NCBI GenBank assembly: GCA_903970405.1
Contig: CAJCIT010000053.1
Span: forward strand, 1 to 60,534
Source: Acidobacteriaceae bacterium
GTDB taxonomy: Bacteria; Acidobacteriota; Terriglobia; Bryobacterales; Bryobacteraceae
Direction: 5' to 3'
DNA length: 60,534 nt
The translations under genes were made by a program, and so were the position numbers. Shown piece after piece: positions 44,758-54,075 of the stretch (position 1 is the stretch's first letter; every line of letters begins with the position of its first letter). The notes beneath the pieces are model-generated. The model worked only from the letters and a program-made list of their open reading frames with translations, was not told where the DNA came from and did not search any database.

Positions 44758-46230
44758 TTACAAGCCGGGTGGGCGCTGCAGGTGGAAGTCGGTGAGCTTC
44801 TGAAACTCCTGGCCGACGCTGAGCAGCATGCTCTCAGAGAAGGCCGACCCTACGATTTGGATTCCCACCGGCAGCCCATTCACAAACCCGCAGGGCAGTG
44901 AAAGTGCCGGAAGGCCCGCTAGGTTGGAGGCTTGAACCAGTCCGGCAAAGACACCGCGCGGACGCTCGGGCGGCGGGCTGCCCGTAGGGCCGGCAGCGGG
45001 AGGCTGCGGACGCTGCTCGTCGAATGGAATATCGGCTCGGTCCGCAACGGTGGTTCGCGTAGGCGCCACCAGAATATCCACACCTGCGAATAAATCGCGG
45101 AAGTTTTGAATGACTTGGCGGCGTATACGATTGGCCTTCAGGTAGTCGACGGCGGAGTAGTTCAGTGACGCCTTCAGACCATCTATCTGGTGACGGTCAG
45201 CCAGTTGGTCCACTTGGCCGCTGCGAATCAGCGTCTCAAAAATAGACGCTGCCTCGGAGTCGATGATCGTCGAAATCACCGGGCCATAAGGAAGTTCAGG
45301 CGTCTTCGTCTCCACCATTTCGGCGCCCAGCGATTTGATCACGGTCAGGGCTTTCGCAAAGACAGGCCGATATTGCTCATCGAGGAGTTCGTTGAAGTCG
45401 ATGGAGGCGAAGCCGAATTTCAGGTCGGCGATGCGGCGGGCGTACTGCGGCGCATAGTAGAAGCTCTTGCCGGCCGAAGCCGGGTCGTCGTTATCGGACC
45501 CGGCGATGTCATTCAGGACATGGCCGCAGCAATCGGCGGAGCGAGCCAGCACGCCAATCTTGTCGAGCGTCCACGAGAGCGCCATAGCGCCGTGGCGGCT
45601 CACCAGCCCATAGGTGGGCCGTAGGCCCGTCACTCCGCAGTAGGCGGCTGGAGTGAGGATGGAGCCTGAAGTCTCCGATCCCAGGGCATAAGGCACCAGG
45701 CCCGCCGCCACGGCCGCGCCGGAACCGCTGGACGATCCGCCCGACCAATATTGCTTGTTCCACGGATTCAGCCCTGGCCCTTGCAAGGAGGCTGAAGCGC
45801 TGTTATATCCGCCGCCGCCCGCCAACTCAACCATCGAGAGCTTGCCGATGAGAAGGGCGCCCTTCTTCTTCAAGCGGGCGATGGCCGTCGCGTCATAATC
45901 GAACACCTGGTTTGCATAGGGCTTCGCGCCCCAGGTGGTGGGATAGCCGGCCACGCTCAGCAGATCCTTGACCGCGAAGGGGACGCCTTGCGTAACGCTG
46001 CGATGCCGATCGCGTTTCAGATCGCCATCCACTTCTTTCGCTGCCTTCAAGGCGTCTTTGCGCAAAGAGAGGGCCAGGGCGTTGTAGGTTGGCCCGATCT
46101 GCTCCAGCCGCGCCGCGAAGCTATCGGCCAGCTCGCGCGCAGTGAACTCATGTTGCCTCAGCCGAGAGCTCAATTCGCTGATGGTGGCAAAGAAGAGGTC
46201 CGAACCGGTGAGCGCCTTTTTCTTCTTCAT
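44758..46230 (-). CDS. Amidase (amidase signature family)
   Basis: Protein of 490 aa with the Ser-cisSer-Lys triad: Lys88 (FAVKDLLSV), the cis-Ser in GGSSSGSGAAVAAG (about 164-177), and the nucleophile Ser190 in GSETSGSI. Family members hydrolyse amides (Trp/indole acetamide, aryl amides) or act as GatA; the sequence does not decide. No signal peptide. It is preceded by a 67-aa exported protein gene (20-bp gap). Confidence 0.92.
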   Translation of the reverse strand: MKKKKALTGSDLFFATISELSSRLRQHEFTARELADSFAARLEQIGPTYNALALSLRKDALKAAKEVDGDLKRDRHRSVTQGVPFAVKDLLSVAGYPTTWGAKPYANQVFDYDATAIARLKKKGALLIGKLSMVELAGGGGYNSASASLQGPGLNPWNKQYWSGGSSSGSGAAVAAGLVPYALGSETSGSILTPAAYCGVTGLRPTYGLVSRHGAMALSWTLDKIGVLARSADCCGHVLNDIAGSDNDDPASAGKSFYYAPQYARRIADLKFGFASIDFNELLDEQYRPVFAKALTVIKSLGAEMVETKTPELPYGPVISTIIDSEAASIFETLIRSGQVDQLADRHQIDGLKASLNYSAVDYLKANRIRRQVIQNFRDLFAGVDILVAPTRTTVADRADIPFDEQRPQPPAAGPTGSPPPERPRGVFAGLVQASNLAGLPALSLPCGFVNGLPVGIQIVGSAFSESMLLSVGQEFQKLTDFHLQRPPGL

Positions 46231-46250
46231 GCTGGTTCGTTCATTTTGGT

Positions 46251-46454
46251 TTAGGGGCGAAACGTGAAGGCCGGCTCCAGATCCATTGGGATCTCGATCT
46301 TGCGCAAGCGTTCACTGACTTCGCGGACATCTCCCTGAGCCTTTTCGAGCGAATTCACAGGTTGCGGCGCCGGGCCGGTTGATGTTGACTGGGGCGGGGT
46401 CTGCGCCAGCGCCGGCACGGCCACAAGGGCGACGGCGATTTGACGCCGTGTCAT
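46251..46454 (-). CDS. Small exported protein next to amidase
   Basis: Protein of 67 aa with a signal peptide (MTRRQIAVALVAVPALAQTP) and a polar, Pro/Ser/Gln-rich mature part ending in LRKIEIPMDLEPAFTFRP. Start taken at 46454 because it gives a typical signal; 46499 is also possible. It lies 20 bp upstream of the amidase gene. No family is recognised. Confidence 0.6.
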   Translation of the reverse strand: MTRRQIAVALVAVPALAQTPPQSTSTGPAPQPVNSLEKAQGDVREVSERLRKIEIPMDLEPAFTFRP

Positions 46455-46537
46455 CTTCGTTGCTGAACCGGTTAAGTTGTTGCCACGCGAGGAAGGCATG
46501 AGGACATTATAGGAAGGCTTTTCAACAAACAGACTTG

Positions 46538-48037
46538 TTACTCGCCGTTTTCGAGAACTTGCTGCATCACGGCGCGAGGCGCGGTATCGCCGGTCCAGAT
46601 CTCGAATTGAGCAGCGGCCTGTTCCAGAAACATCTCCGTGCCGGCTATCGCTTCGCAACCCTGCGCTTTCGCGCACTTCAGCAGCGCCGTCTCGCGCGGG
46701 TTGTAGACCATGTCGAAGACCAGGGCAGCCGGGATGCGGTCCGCAAACAGGCAGCCGCTGGTGTTCGGATGCATGCCAAGCGGCGTAGCATGCACCAGCA
46801 CGTCGAAGTCCGATGATTGAGCCTGAGCCAGTGGGATGCATTTCGCATTGATAGCCTTTGCCAGAAGGGCGCCGCGCGCCACATCGCGGCCAGTCAAAGT
46901 AACGCTGGCCCCGGCATCCTTCAGCGCAAAGGCCGCTGCGCGCGCCGCCCCGCCATAACCGGCAAGCAACACCGAGGCGTGAGCCAGACGCAGCCGCCGC
47001 GAGAGAGGTTTCAGAACGCCCTCCACATCGGTATTCGTGCCCCGCCACCGGCCCGCCTTGCGCCAAACCGTGTTCACCGCGCCAATCCGCTTCGCCAGCG
47101 GCTCAATGTGGTCCACATAGCGGAGGATCTTCTGTTTGTGTGGAATAGTGACGCTGAAGCCGGCGACGGGCATAGTTTCAGCCACCTTCATCCAATCGCC
47201 GAGTTGCGACTGCTGGACCCGGAAGGGCAGATAGACCGCATCGACGCGCCGCGACTGAAACGCGCGATTGTGAATCTGTGGCGACTTCGAATGCGCCACC
47301 GGATCAGCGATCACGCCATAAATCTTCGATTGGCGGGTGATCTTTTCGGTCCGGTAGAGAGCCTTGAGAGTATGCGCGGGCACTTGACCTGGCGCCGTTC
47401 CCCGCTCGCCGATGGGCGAGGCGAACGTGAACGCGCAGCCGTAACCCGGCGAGAGCACACGCGTGCAAAAACCCTGTTCGGACATCGCAAACGCAACCAG
47501 GGGCTGTGGGTGCGGCGTCTTCAGAAACTCCATCAGGCGTAGAGCGTCTGACGGTTTATTGGCCAGCGCCGCGATCTTATAAGCATCGGCCGGCACTCGT
47601 GACAGCCTGGTCACGATGGCGTTCAATGACGGAGTGTTTTGAAAGTTGTGGTACGAAACAATCACCGCCGTCTGCTGGCGCAATGCTTCTACCGCCGGTT
47701 TGATGCGCTCGGCGCTTTCCACTTCCATGTCTACGGCAAAAGCGCCTGCCTCGGCCGCTACTCTGAGAACCTTTAGCTGCTGTTCCACCGTGCCGCGAAA
47801 ACCGCCGTGATGGCTCTCATGCCGGCAAGTGGCCAGGATTCGCGCGTCCGGGTGCTGATGCAGGAAATTCGAAACCATCTCGGAGGCGCGGTGCGGGTGA
47901 GGCAGATAGTCAAGCCGGAACTCCAGCAGTGTGTTCCCGTCTTTATACTCCAAATCCGCCGCGTGAATCAGTTGCTCGGGTGAAGGAAAGCCAAGCGCAA
48001 CACAGACCTTCGGGAGAGATTTAGGAAGCACAGACAT
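46538..48037 (-). CDS. Fused 3-dehydroquinate dehydratase (type I)/shikimate dehydrogenase
   Basis: Bifunctional shikimate-pathway enzyme of 499 aa. Residues 1-220 are type I dehydroquinate dehydratase: LEFRLDYL, ILATCRHESHHGGF, catalytic His in VIVSYHNFQNTPS and Schiff-base Lys in YKIAALANKPSDAL. Residues 240-499 are AroE: YGVIADPVAHSKSPQIHNRA, FSVTIPHKQKI with catalytic Lys, GAVNTVWRKAGRWRGTNTDV, and the NADP loop VLLAGYGGAARAAAFAL. Such AroD-AroE fusions are known from plants and some bacteria. Start at 48037. It is in a run with the DnaC-like, BCCP and biotin carboxylase genes. Confidence 0.95.
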   Translation of the reverse strand: MSVLPKSLPKVCVALGFPSPEQLIHAADLEYKDGNTLLEFRLDYLPHPHRASEMVSNFLHQHPDARILATCRHESHHGGFRGTVEQQLKVLRVAAEAGAFAVDMEVESAERIKPAVEALRQQTAVIVSYHNFQNTPSLNAIVTRLSRVPADAYKIAALANKPSDALRLMEFLKTPHPQPLVAFAMSEQGFCTRVLSPGYGCAFTFASPIGERGTAPGQVPAHTLKALYRTEKITRQSKIYGVIADPVAHSKSPQIHNRAFQSRRVDAVYLPFRVQQSQLGDWMKVAETMPVAGFSVTIPHKQKILRYVDHIEPLAKRIGAVNTVWRKAGRWRGTNTDVEGVLKPLSRRLRLAHASVLLAGYGGAARAAAFALKDAGASVTLTGRDVARGALLAKAINAKCIPLAQAQSSDFDVLVHATPLGMHPNTSGCLFADRIPAALVFDMVYNPRETALLKCAKAQGCEAIAGTEMFLEQAAAQFEIWTGDTAPRAVMQQVLENGE

Positions 48038-48112
48038 GCGCCGGGTAGTGCTGGACAGGATAACAAAGCGCGCAGGCCTCGTGCTCAAAATTCGGCCGTA
48101 CGCGCGGACGAT

Positions 48113-48877
48113 TTATTTCATGCGCTTGATGCGATAGTCTTCCACGTTGGGCATCCGAATCACCCGGCACATTTCAAAGAGCCGTGATCGTGCGCGTTCG
48201 CCAATGCGCTCCTCAAGCGACACTTTATAAGAATGGCCGGCGGAGGTAACCGACGCCTTCTCAACCAACGACCCTGTGATCTCAGGATCGGTCAGGTTGG
48301 TGGTGGCAATTAACGTCTTGCGATGGTTATAGCGGTGGGTGATGAGCGCTGTAACCGTATCTTCCACCCAGTCGGTGACGCGGTGCGCGCCGAGGTCGTC
48401 GAGCACCAGAATTTCAGAATCCAGCGCATTGCGATACGTGTCGCGATTACTCGCCCCCAGCGTCTCATTAAAGCTCGATCGAATGCGTTCGAGCAGATTC
48501 TGATAGTCGAAGAAGATACCGGCATGCCCGCGTGAAATGAGAATGCGAAGCGCGGCCACGGCGAGATGGGTCTTGCCTGTGCCCGGAGGCCCCACTAACA
48601 GCAGTCCGGGCTTAGCCACGTTCGGGTAGCTGCGTGTGTAGGAACTTACGGCAAGCATCACATCGGCAAGCACCTTCTGCGAAATGGGATTGTCCTGCGG
48701 CAGGCGGAAGTTCTCGAATGAGGCAGCGGCGAAGTTGGCGGGGATCTGCGCCTGACCCTCCAGATCGCCTGCCGCCGTCTCGGCCACGCAGGGGCAACGG
48801 TCCGCCACATCGATGCCGTCGCGGACGAACACGCGCCATCCCAATCCTTTGCAAACTGCGCAATCCGGTTTTGCCAT
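48113..48877 (-). CDS. DnaC/IstB-like ATP-binding protein
   Basis: Protein of 254 aa. The N-terminal zinc-finger-like part has Cys residues (DCAVCKGLGWRVFV and DRCPCVAE). Then the AAA+ core: Walker A LLLVGPPGTGKTHLAVAAL (about 90-110), Walker B EILVLDDLGAHR, sensor 1 TLIATTN and arginine-rich ERIGERARSRLFEM. This is the DnaC/DnaI helicase-loader type. IstB-like transposition helpers look similar, but no transposase is near. Start at 48877. Confidence 0.88.
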   Translation of the reverse strand: MAKPDCAVCKGLGWRVFVRDGIDVADRCPCVAETAAGDLEGQAQIPANFAAASFENFRLPQDNPISQKVLADVMLAVSSYTRSYPNVAKPGLLLVGPPGTGKTHLAVAALRILISRGHAGIFFDYQNLLERIRSSFNETLGASNRDTYRNALDSEILVLDDLGAHRVTDWVEDTVTALITHRYNHRKTLIATTNLTDPEITGSLVEKASVTSAGHSYKVSLEERIGERARSRLFEMCRVIRMPNVEDYRIKRMK

Positions 48878-48923
48878 GAGTCTGTTGCTGCTGCTCTCTT
48901 CGGGGGGTGGCCTTCTGAACCGT

Positions 48924-49454
48924 CTATTCAATAACCAGGAGCGTGGCGCCGGCGGCGACCGTCGCGCCTTCTGACGTCCCGATGTGTGAAACAACGCCGT
49001 CCTTGGGGGACTTCATCTCATTTTGCATCTTCATCGCTTCCACGATGATGACGCCTTGTCCCAGAACAACCCTTTCACCCGCGGCGACCAGAATCTTGAC
49101 CACCTTCCCGGGCATCTGCGCGCGTAGCTCCTGGGGACCGGCCTCGGACGCTGCTCTCTTGCGTGGGGCATGATCCCGCAGATCGCCCAGCGAAATCGAA
49201 AACCGCCGCGGGCCCAACGAGACATCCAGTGTGTCATCGAGGCCGGGCGAGAGGCGAACCAGAAACGATTCATGATCCAGCAGCACGGAAAAGACTCCCG
49301 GCATCGCCTCCACCACGGAAGCCGAGCCGCCCAACTCATCTGCCGGATGCTCCGTTTCGAGCGACTTCAGAGTGTATGCAACGCTCTTACCGCCTTCAAC
49401 AGCATCGATCTCGAGCAAATACGAGTGGCCATTCGAATCGGCGCGGAGTTTCAT
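48924..49454 (-). CDS. Biotin carboxyl carrier (biotinyl/lipoyl domain) protein
   Basis: Protein of 176 aa. The C-terminal biotinyl domain has AQMPGKVVKILVAAGERVVL and the biotinylation motif VEAMKMQNEMKSP with the acceptor Lys. The N-terminal 100 residues resemble the region joining carboxylase and BCCP parts of acyl-CoA carboxylase alpha subunits. The ATG overlaps the biotin carboxylase stop by 4 bp, so the pair replaces a single fused subunit. The carboxyltransferase subunit is not in the window. Confidence 0.9.
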   Translation of the reverse strand: MKLRADSNGHSYLLEIDAVEGGKSVAYTLKSLETEHPADELGGSASVVEAMPGVFSVLLDHESFLVRLSPGLDDTLDVSLGPRRFSISLGDLRDHAPRKRAASEAGPQELRAQMPGKVVKILVAAGERVVLGQGVIIVEAMKMQNEMKSPKDGVVSHIGTSEGATVAAGATLLVIE

Positions 49455-50956
49455 CGCATCATCCCCCGCCGGCCCGCGAGTTGCCACGCGCTGGCGCGAT
49501 TCCCCGAACCCGAGCCTTCCTCGGGCGGAGTCAAATCCTCTCGACTTGCTGCGGCGAGGAAAGCGGCCGTCACCGCCTCGGGAGACGCCTCGTCACGCTT
49601 CGCCAGGAACTCAGGCATGAAGGAATCCAGAAAACCGGTGTGCAACCGCCCGGATTGAAACGCCGGATCGTCGAGCAAGCGCGCGAAGAGGCTGAGATTC
49701 GTTATGGCGCCGGTGATCTGACACTCGTAAATGGCACGCCGCATGCGGTCGATTGCCTCAGGCCGCGACGACGCCCACACCGAAAGCTTCGCCAGCAGCG
49801 GATCGTATTCCAATGGAATGGTCCAGCCGGGATAGACTCCGCTATCCATGCGAATGCCGGGCCCGGCCGGCTCAACGTAGTGATGAATGCGCCCGGGGCT
49901 TGGAAAGAAATTGTTGAACGGATCTTCGGCATAAAGCCGGCATTCGATGGCCGAACCGCGCCACTCCACGTCCTCTTGCCGCATCGTCAGCCGTTCGCCG
50001 GCGGCAATGCGAATCTGCCATCGAACCAAATCGACGCCCGTGACGAGTTCAGTCACTGGATGCTCCACCTGCAGACGAGTGTTCATTTCCAGGAAATAGA
50101 AATCGCCTGAATCGGTGGCAAGAAATTCCAGCGTTCCGGCATTCGCATAGCTGGCCTTGCGCGCGATCTTGAGAGCAGCCTCGCCGATGCGCTCCCGGAT
50201 CTCAGGATGTTCCGCTACCAACGGTGACGGCGATTCCTCCACCACTTTCTGATGACGGCGCTGGATGGAGCATTCGCGCTCGCCCAGATGAATCAGGTGG
50301 CCATGCTCATCGCCAAGCACCTGCACTTCGATATGGCGCGGCCGTTGTACCAGTTTTTCCAGGTAAACCTCGCCCGATCCGAAGGCTTGCTCAGCTTCTC
50401 CGGATGCGCCGCGCATGGCGCTTTCCAGCTCAGACTCGGCATGGACGGCGCGCATCCCTTTGCCGCCTCCCCCGGCCGCCGCCTTTAAGAGAACCGGATA
50501 GCCGATGGCTGCGGCGATGCGACGGGCTTCGTCGAAGTCGCGAATTCCTTGCTCCGTTCCGGGAACAATGGGCGCGCCTGCGTCAATGGCCACGCGGCGC
50601 GCCGCTGTCTTCGATCCCATCTGCTCTATGGAACTCCAGTGAGGGCCGATAAACTTGATGCCTGAGTCAAGGCAGGCGCGGGCGAACGCCGCATTCTCGC
50701 TGAGAAAGCCGTAGCCGGGGTGAATGGCTTCCGCTCCCGCGCAACGGGCAGCGCCGAGAATCCTGTCAATCGCCAGGTAGCTTTCTCGCGACGGAGCGGC
50801 CCCGATATGCACCGCCTCATCGGCCATCTGCACGTGAAGGGCGGCGCGGTCGGCATCTGAGAAGACGGCGACGCTACGAATGTTGAGTTCACGCAGGGCG
50901 CGGACGATGCGCACGGCAATCTCTCCGCGGTTGGCAATCAGTACCTTTCGGAACAT
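49451..50956 (-). CDS. accC: Biotin carboxylase (acetyl-/acyl-CoA carboxylase subunit)
   Basis: ATP-grasp enzyme of 501 aa that carboxylates biotin on BCCP. Motifs: FRKVLIANRGEIAVRIVRAL, the ATP Gly loop LLKAAAGGGGKGMRAV (about 157-172), EKLVQRPRHIEVQVLGDEHG, ECSIQRRHQKVVEE, metal ligands in YFLEMNTRLQVEHPVTE, and C-terminal GRIHHYVEP. It is about 50 residues longer than E. coli AccC, with a tail (EEGSGSGNRASAW). It is the first gene of the run to BCCP. Confidence 0.95.
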   Translation of the reverse strand: MFRKVLIANRGEIAVRIVRALRELNIRSVAVFSDADRAALHVQMADEAVHIGAAPSRESYLAIDRILGAARCAGAEAIHPGYGFLSENAAFARACLDSGIKFIGPHWSSIEQMGSKTAARRVAIDAGAPIVPGTEQGIRDFDEARRIAAAIGYPVLLKAAAGGGGKGMRAVHAESELESAMRGASGEAEQAFGSGEVYLEKLVQRPRHIEVQVLGDEHGHLIHLGERECSIQRRHQKVVEESPSPLVAEHPEIRERIGEAALKIARKASYANAGTLEFLATDSGDFYFLEMNTRLQVEHPVTELVTGVDLVRWQIRIAAGERLTMRQEDVEWRGSAIECRLYAEDPFNNFFPSPGRIHHYVEPAGPGIRMDSGVYPGWTIPLEYDPLLAKLSVWASSRPEAIDRMRRAIYECQITGAITNLSLFARLLDDPAFQSGRLHTGFLDSFMPEFLAKRDEASPEAVTAAFLAAASREDLTPPEEGSGSGNRASAWQLAGRRGMMR

Positions 50957-51315
50957 TCGGTTTCACGCAGCCCGGCGGCGGGCCGAACTATGAATTATGG
51001 CGCAGCGGGGCGGATGCACAGCCTACTCGCCTGCCGGCTAACCACAACCAAGGGCTGCGGCCTCGAAATCCCGGGGTCTGTTAAGCACAGCCGGTCCTTC
51101 TGAACCGCGCGTGAAGCAAACGGACCGCGACCCAGCGGAACCGTCCACCATGAGCCTGTGCAGGACTGCCATCGACAACAGCGCCGGCTTATTTGCGAAG
51201 GGAAAGAGGACCAGCCGAGGTCCGCTTGCTCCACGCGCGGTTCTGAAGACCAAGCCATTGGAGCCCCAATGTCACAATAGCGTTTGCGGCTTTCCGCAGA
51301 CTCCCGCTTTCCATC
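50957..51315. other. Divergent intergenic region
   Basis: 359 bp between the biotin carboxylase and thioesterase genes; no gene supported. GGTCCTTCTGAACCGCGCGT at about 51088 recalls a piece at about 56655, suggesting repeat debris. No clear promoter pair. Confidence 0.4.
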
Positions 51316-51747
51316 ATGAACCCCGTCCCGAATCCCTTCCGTTGGGAAACACGCATCCGGTTCATCGACACTGATGCCTCGGGCCGCATTCACTATACGT
51401 GTCTCTTCCGATACTTCGAGTCCGCGGAAATCGAGTTTTTGCGGACTCTCGGCCTCGGTTATGAAGTTCGCACCGATTTCGCCTTCCCCCGCGTACACGT
51501 GGAGGCCGATTACACTAAGTCCATCGGCTACGACGATCTGATCGTCATCGAAGTTGCGTTAGACCGGGTCGGCCGTTCCTCGCTGCGTTTCGATTTTCGA
51601 GTCATGAAACTGGGTGAATTGGCGGCCTGCGGATCCGTGGTGGTGGTTTGCATGTCGCTCAGAACGCAGTCTTCCATAGAGATTCCGGCGCCGGTTCGCG
51701 GTCTTCTCCTCGCCGCGCGGGAATTGCAGCAGCGGGTAGACAGTTGA
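51316..51747 (+). CDS. Hotdog acyl-CoA thioesterase (YbgC/FadM type)
   Basis: Protein of 143 aa with the 4HBT fold. The signature TRIRFIDTDASGRIHYTCLF has the catalytic Asp of the DTDASG motif, followed by RYFESAEIEFLRTLGLGYEV. The rest (FPRVHVEADYTKSIGYDDLI and VEIEVALDRVGRSSL-like strands) matches the family. Members hydrolyse acyl-CoA. Start at 51316. The MFS gene start overlaps its stop (TTGA), so the two are coupled. Confidence 0.9.
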   Translation: MNPVPNPFRWETRIRFIDTDASGRIHYTCLFRYFESAEIEFLRTLGLGYEVRTDFAFPRVHVEADYTKSIGYDDLIVIEVALDRVGRSSLRFDFRVMKLGELAACGSVVVVCMSLRTQSSIEIPAPVRGLLLAARELQQRVDS

Positions 51748-53033
51748 CGGAGCCCCGCATCGAATCTCCCTGGACACGCTGGTTCGTTGTCTCGTTCTTT
51801 TTGATTTCCTCTTCGCTGAACTATCTGGACCGTCTCCTGCTCGCCTCTCTGGCGCCGGTGCTGAAGGCTGAGTACCATCTCACCAACGTCGACTACGGAA
51901 ACCTGGTTGCTGCATTCGCGGTCACTTACGCGGCTATTGCTCCCGTGCTGGGCTATTGGATGGACCGCGTTGGATTGACGCCGGTGGCGGCCCTCGCCGT
52001 CGGCGCTTGGTCGCTAGCAGGGATGGCGACTGGCTTCGTCCGGTCGGCGACCCAACTCTTGTGGTGCCGAGTCGCGCTAGGCATCGGCGAGGCCGGCGGA
52101 ATTCCAGGAACCGGCAAGGTCTACGGCGCCTATCTGCTTCCGAAGGAGCGCGCACTGGGCGCGGGCGTCGGCCAGTTGGCCATCAGCGCCGGTTCTCTGG
52201 CCGCGCCTCTCCTGGCGGCGTGGGCCTTGCGGCATGGCCGCTGGCAAATGGCGTTTGTGGCAGCGGGCCTATTGGGCTTGGTGTGGGTAGCCGGATGGCT
52301 CATCGTGAATTGGCTGTTTGCGGCCCCCGCTACGGCCGTTCGAAACCCTGCCACGCAGGGCCCAGGCCCTTCCGCGAGTCACGCTTTGCTACGCGATCCG
52401 CGCTACTGGCGCCTGCTCGCCGCCAACTTCCTTTGGATGTCCATCTACACGCTGTGGCCCAACTGGACCACGCTTTTCCTCACCAGCCGCTTCAATTTGA
52501 CCGCCGAAGTCGCGAATCGCGTCTATGCCTGGCTTCCTCCGCTGGGCGCCACCGCGGGCGCGCTAGCCGGGGGCTTGCTCTCATTGAGATGGATCGCGGC
52601 CGGTGCGCCGGAGGTGGCGGCCCGCTTGCGCGTCTGTCTCATCGCGGCGGTGCTCAGCCTGGTCACCGCCTTTGTCCCGTTCGCCGGCTCTCCCGCGGTT
52701 GCCACAGTGTCGATCGGCCTCAGCTATTGCTTTGTTGCCGCGGGCAGCACGAATCTCTACACCGTGCCCGTCGATCTCTACGGCGCTTCGCGATCCGGCT
52801 TCGCCATCGCCGGTTTCGTTGCCGCGTTCGGCGTGACGCAATTCGTTTTCAACCCAATCTTCGGCTACCTCACCAAGTACTTCGGCGATTACCGGGTCCT
52901 GTGTGTTGGCGTCTCCGTGCTGCCGCTGGCTGCCTATTCGCTGGTGGCCGGTCTCAGGAACTCGACCGCCGGCTCTCGCGTTGAGCCAGCTTCTGGCGGC
53001 GTCGCCGATCCCGCAGGCTGCTCCCCTCAATGA
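51744..53033 (+). CDS. MFS transporter
   Basis: Membrane protein of 429 aa with 12 predicted transmembrane segments. It begins TRWFVVSFFLISSSLNYLDR (helix 1), and the loop YWMDRVGLTPVAALAVG corresponds to the MFS motif between helices 2 and 3. GIGEAGGIPGTGKVYGAYLL is helix 4-5. Best likeness is the organic-anion/hexuronate (ACS) group. The TTG at 51744 overlaps the thioesterase stop. The last 80 bp overlap the convergent membrane protein gene. Confidence 0.86.
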   Translation: MTEPRIESPWTRWFVVSFFLISSSLNYLDRLLLASLAPVLKAEYHLTNVDYGNLVAAFAVTYAAIAPVLGYWMDRVGLTPVAALAVGAWSLAGMATGFVRSATQLLWCRVALGIGEAGGIPGTGKVYGAYLLPKERALGAGVGQLAISAGSLAAPLLAAWALRHGRWQMAFVAAGLLGLVWVAGWLIVNWLFAAPATAVRNPATQGPGPSASHALLRDPRYWRLLAANFLWMSIYTLWPNWTTLFLTSRFNLTAEVANRVYAWLPPLGATAGALAGGLLSLRWIAAGAPEVAARLRVCLIAAVLSLVTAFVPFAGSPAVATVSIGLSYCFVAAGSTNLYTVPVDLYGASRSGFAIAGFVAAFGVTQFVFNPIFGYLTKYFGDYRVLCVGVSVLPLAAYSLVAGLRNSTAGSRVEPASGGVADPAGCSPQ

Positions 53034-53466
53034 AGCGCTTCGTCAGCCAGATGGCGCCCAGAATCTGCGTCCATTCGGAGACCACGTTTCCCACCACTTG
53101 CCCCCATTTTGAGGTCGCTGACATGTGGGCAAAGACGTAGATCCACACCAACAGCGTCAGGCCGAAGAACATCGTCAGCGAGTGGGTCTTGATCCAATAC
53201 AACACCGGATTCTGCCGCCGAAAGTGGCGCGGCTCACAATCCGGATTGCCGCGTTCATACAATATCCGCGTGCAGATCACCGATGCCACCACTCCGCTCC
53301 AATCGGCGATCGCGTTGCCGAAGAACGATCCCCAGTGCGTGTCCGGATTGGCCGGAAAGTAAAGCACAATCCAGATCAGCAGGATGGCGCTGGAAATGAT
53401 ACTCAGCGAGTGCTTGTATAGAAAGGAGTCTCGGGCTTTCTCGCCCGTAGCGGATTCATCGTTCAC
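52954..53466 (-). CDS. Membrane protein with internal duplication
   Basis: Protein of 170 aa. Two similar halves: KHSLSIISSAILLIWIVLYF followed by WGSFFGNAIADW, and THSLTMFFGLTLLVWIYVFA followed by WGQVVGNVVSEW. Each has two transmembrane helices, so four in total, with a basic C-terminal tail. No named family is certain. The GTG at 53466 overlaps the DedA stop by 4 bp. Its 3' end overlaps the MFS gene. Confidence 0.75.
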   Translation of the reverse strand: MNDESATGEKARDSFLYKHSLSIISSAILLIWIVLYFPANPDTHWGSFFGNAIADWSGVVASVICTRILYERGNPDCEPRHFRRQNPVLYWIKTHSLTMFFGLTLLVWIYVFAHMSATSKWGQVVGNVVSEWTQILGAIWLTKRFIEGSSLRDRRRRQKLAQRESRRSSS

Positions 53467-54050
53467 GTCTTCGGCCTCCGTCGATAGAAATAGATGGCTG
53501 CGCCCACGATGGCGGCGCAGATAACAATTAGCAGAATGTACCGGTGTATTTTCTCGAGGACCTGTTGCCAGTTATCGCCGAGGTAATAGCCAAGTGTGAG
53601 GAACGTGCAGACCCAGAGCGCCGCGCCGGGATAGGCGAAAGCAGCGAACGTCCGGTACCTCAGGTCTGAGACGCCCGCCATCAATGCCGTGAAGTGGCGC
53701 ACACCCGGAATGAAGTATCCGAATGTTAGCAGCCAATGCCCCAGTTTGTCGAACCATTGCTGGACCTTTGCCTGGCGCTCCTCGGTGAAATGAACGTACT
53801 TGCCCCAGCGGTGAACAAATTCCTTGCCCGCCAGCCGCCCCGCCAGATAGCTGATCGTGATACCGCCAATGCTTCCGGCGAGGGCGGAACAACCGGCGCC
53901 CACGGCATTCAAGCTGCCTTTCGCAATCAGAGTTCCGCAGATGACAAGCAGCGTTTCGTCCGGAACCGGCAAGCCCACGATGCCCAGAACGAGCAGGCCA
54001 AAGATTCCGAAGTAGCCGTAATGAGAAATCCAGTGGAGGATGGTGTCCAT
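53463..54050 (-). CDS. DedA/VTT-family membrane protein
   Basis: Protein of 195 aa with about five membrane segments. DedA signatures: VLGIVGLPVPDETLLVICG, SIGGITISYLAGRLAGKEFV, and GYFIPGVRHFTALMAGVSDL with the functional Arg. DedA proteins flip phospholipids or affect envelope charge. It is 25 bp downstream of rmuC and overlaps the next gene by 4 bp. Confidence 0.93.
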   Translation of the reverse strand: MDTILHWISHYGYFGIFGLLVLGIVGLPVPDETLLVICGTLIAKGSLNAVGAGCSALAGSIGGITISYLAGRLAGKEFVHRWGKYVHFTEERQAKVQQWFDKLGHWLLTFGYFIPGVRHFTALMAGVSDLRYRTFAAFAYPGAALWVCTFLTLGYYLGDNWQQVLEKIHRYILLIVICAAIVGAAIYFYRRRPKT

Positions 54051-54075
54051 TTCGACGCGGCACGATGGCGCGAAG

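Noticed and set aside
48113..48877. IstB as part of an insertion sequence
   Set aside because: No transposase or inverted ends nearby; N-terminal Cys finger fits a DnaC/DnaI-type protein.
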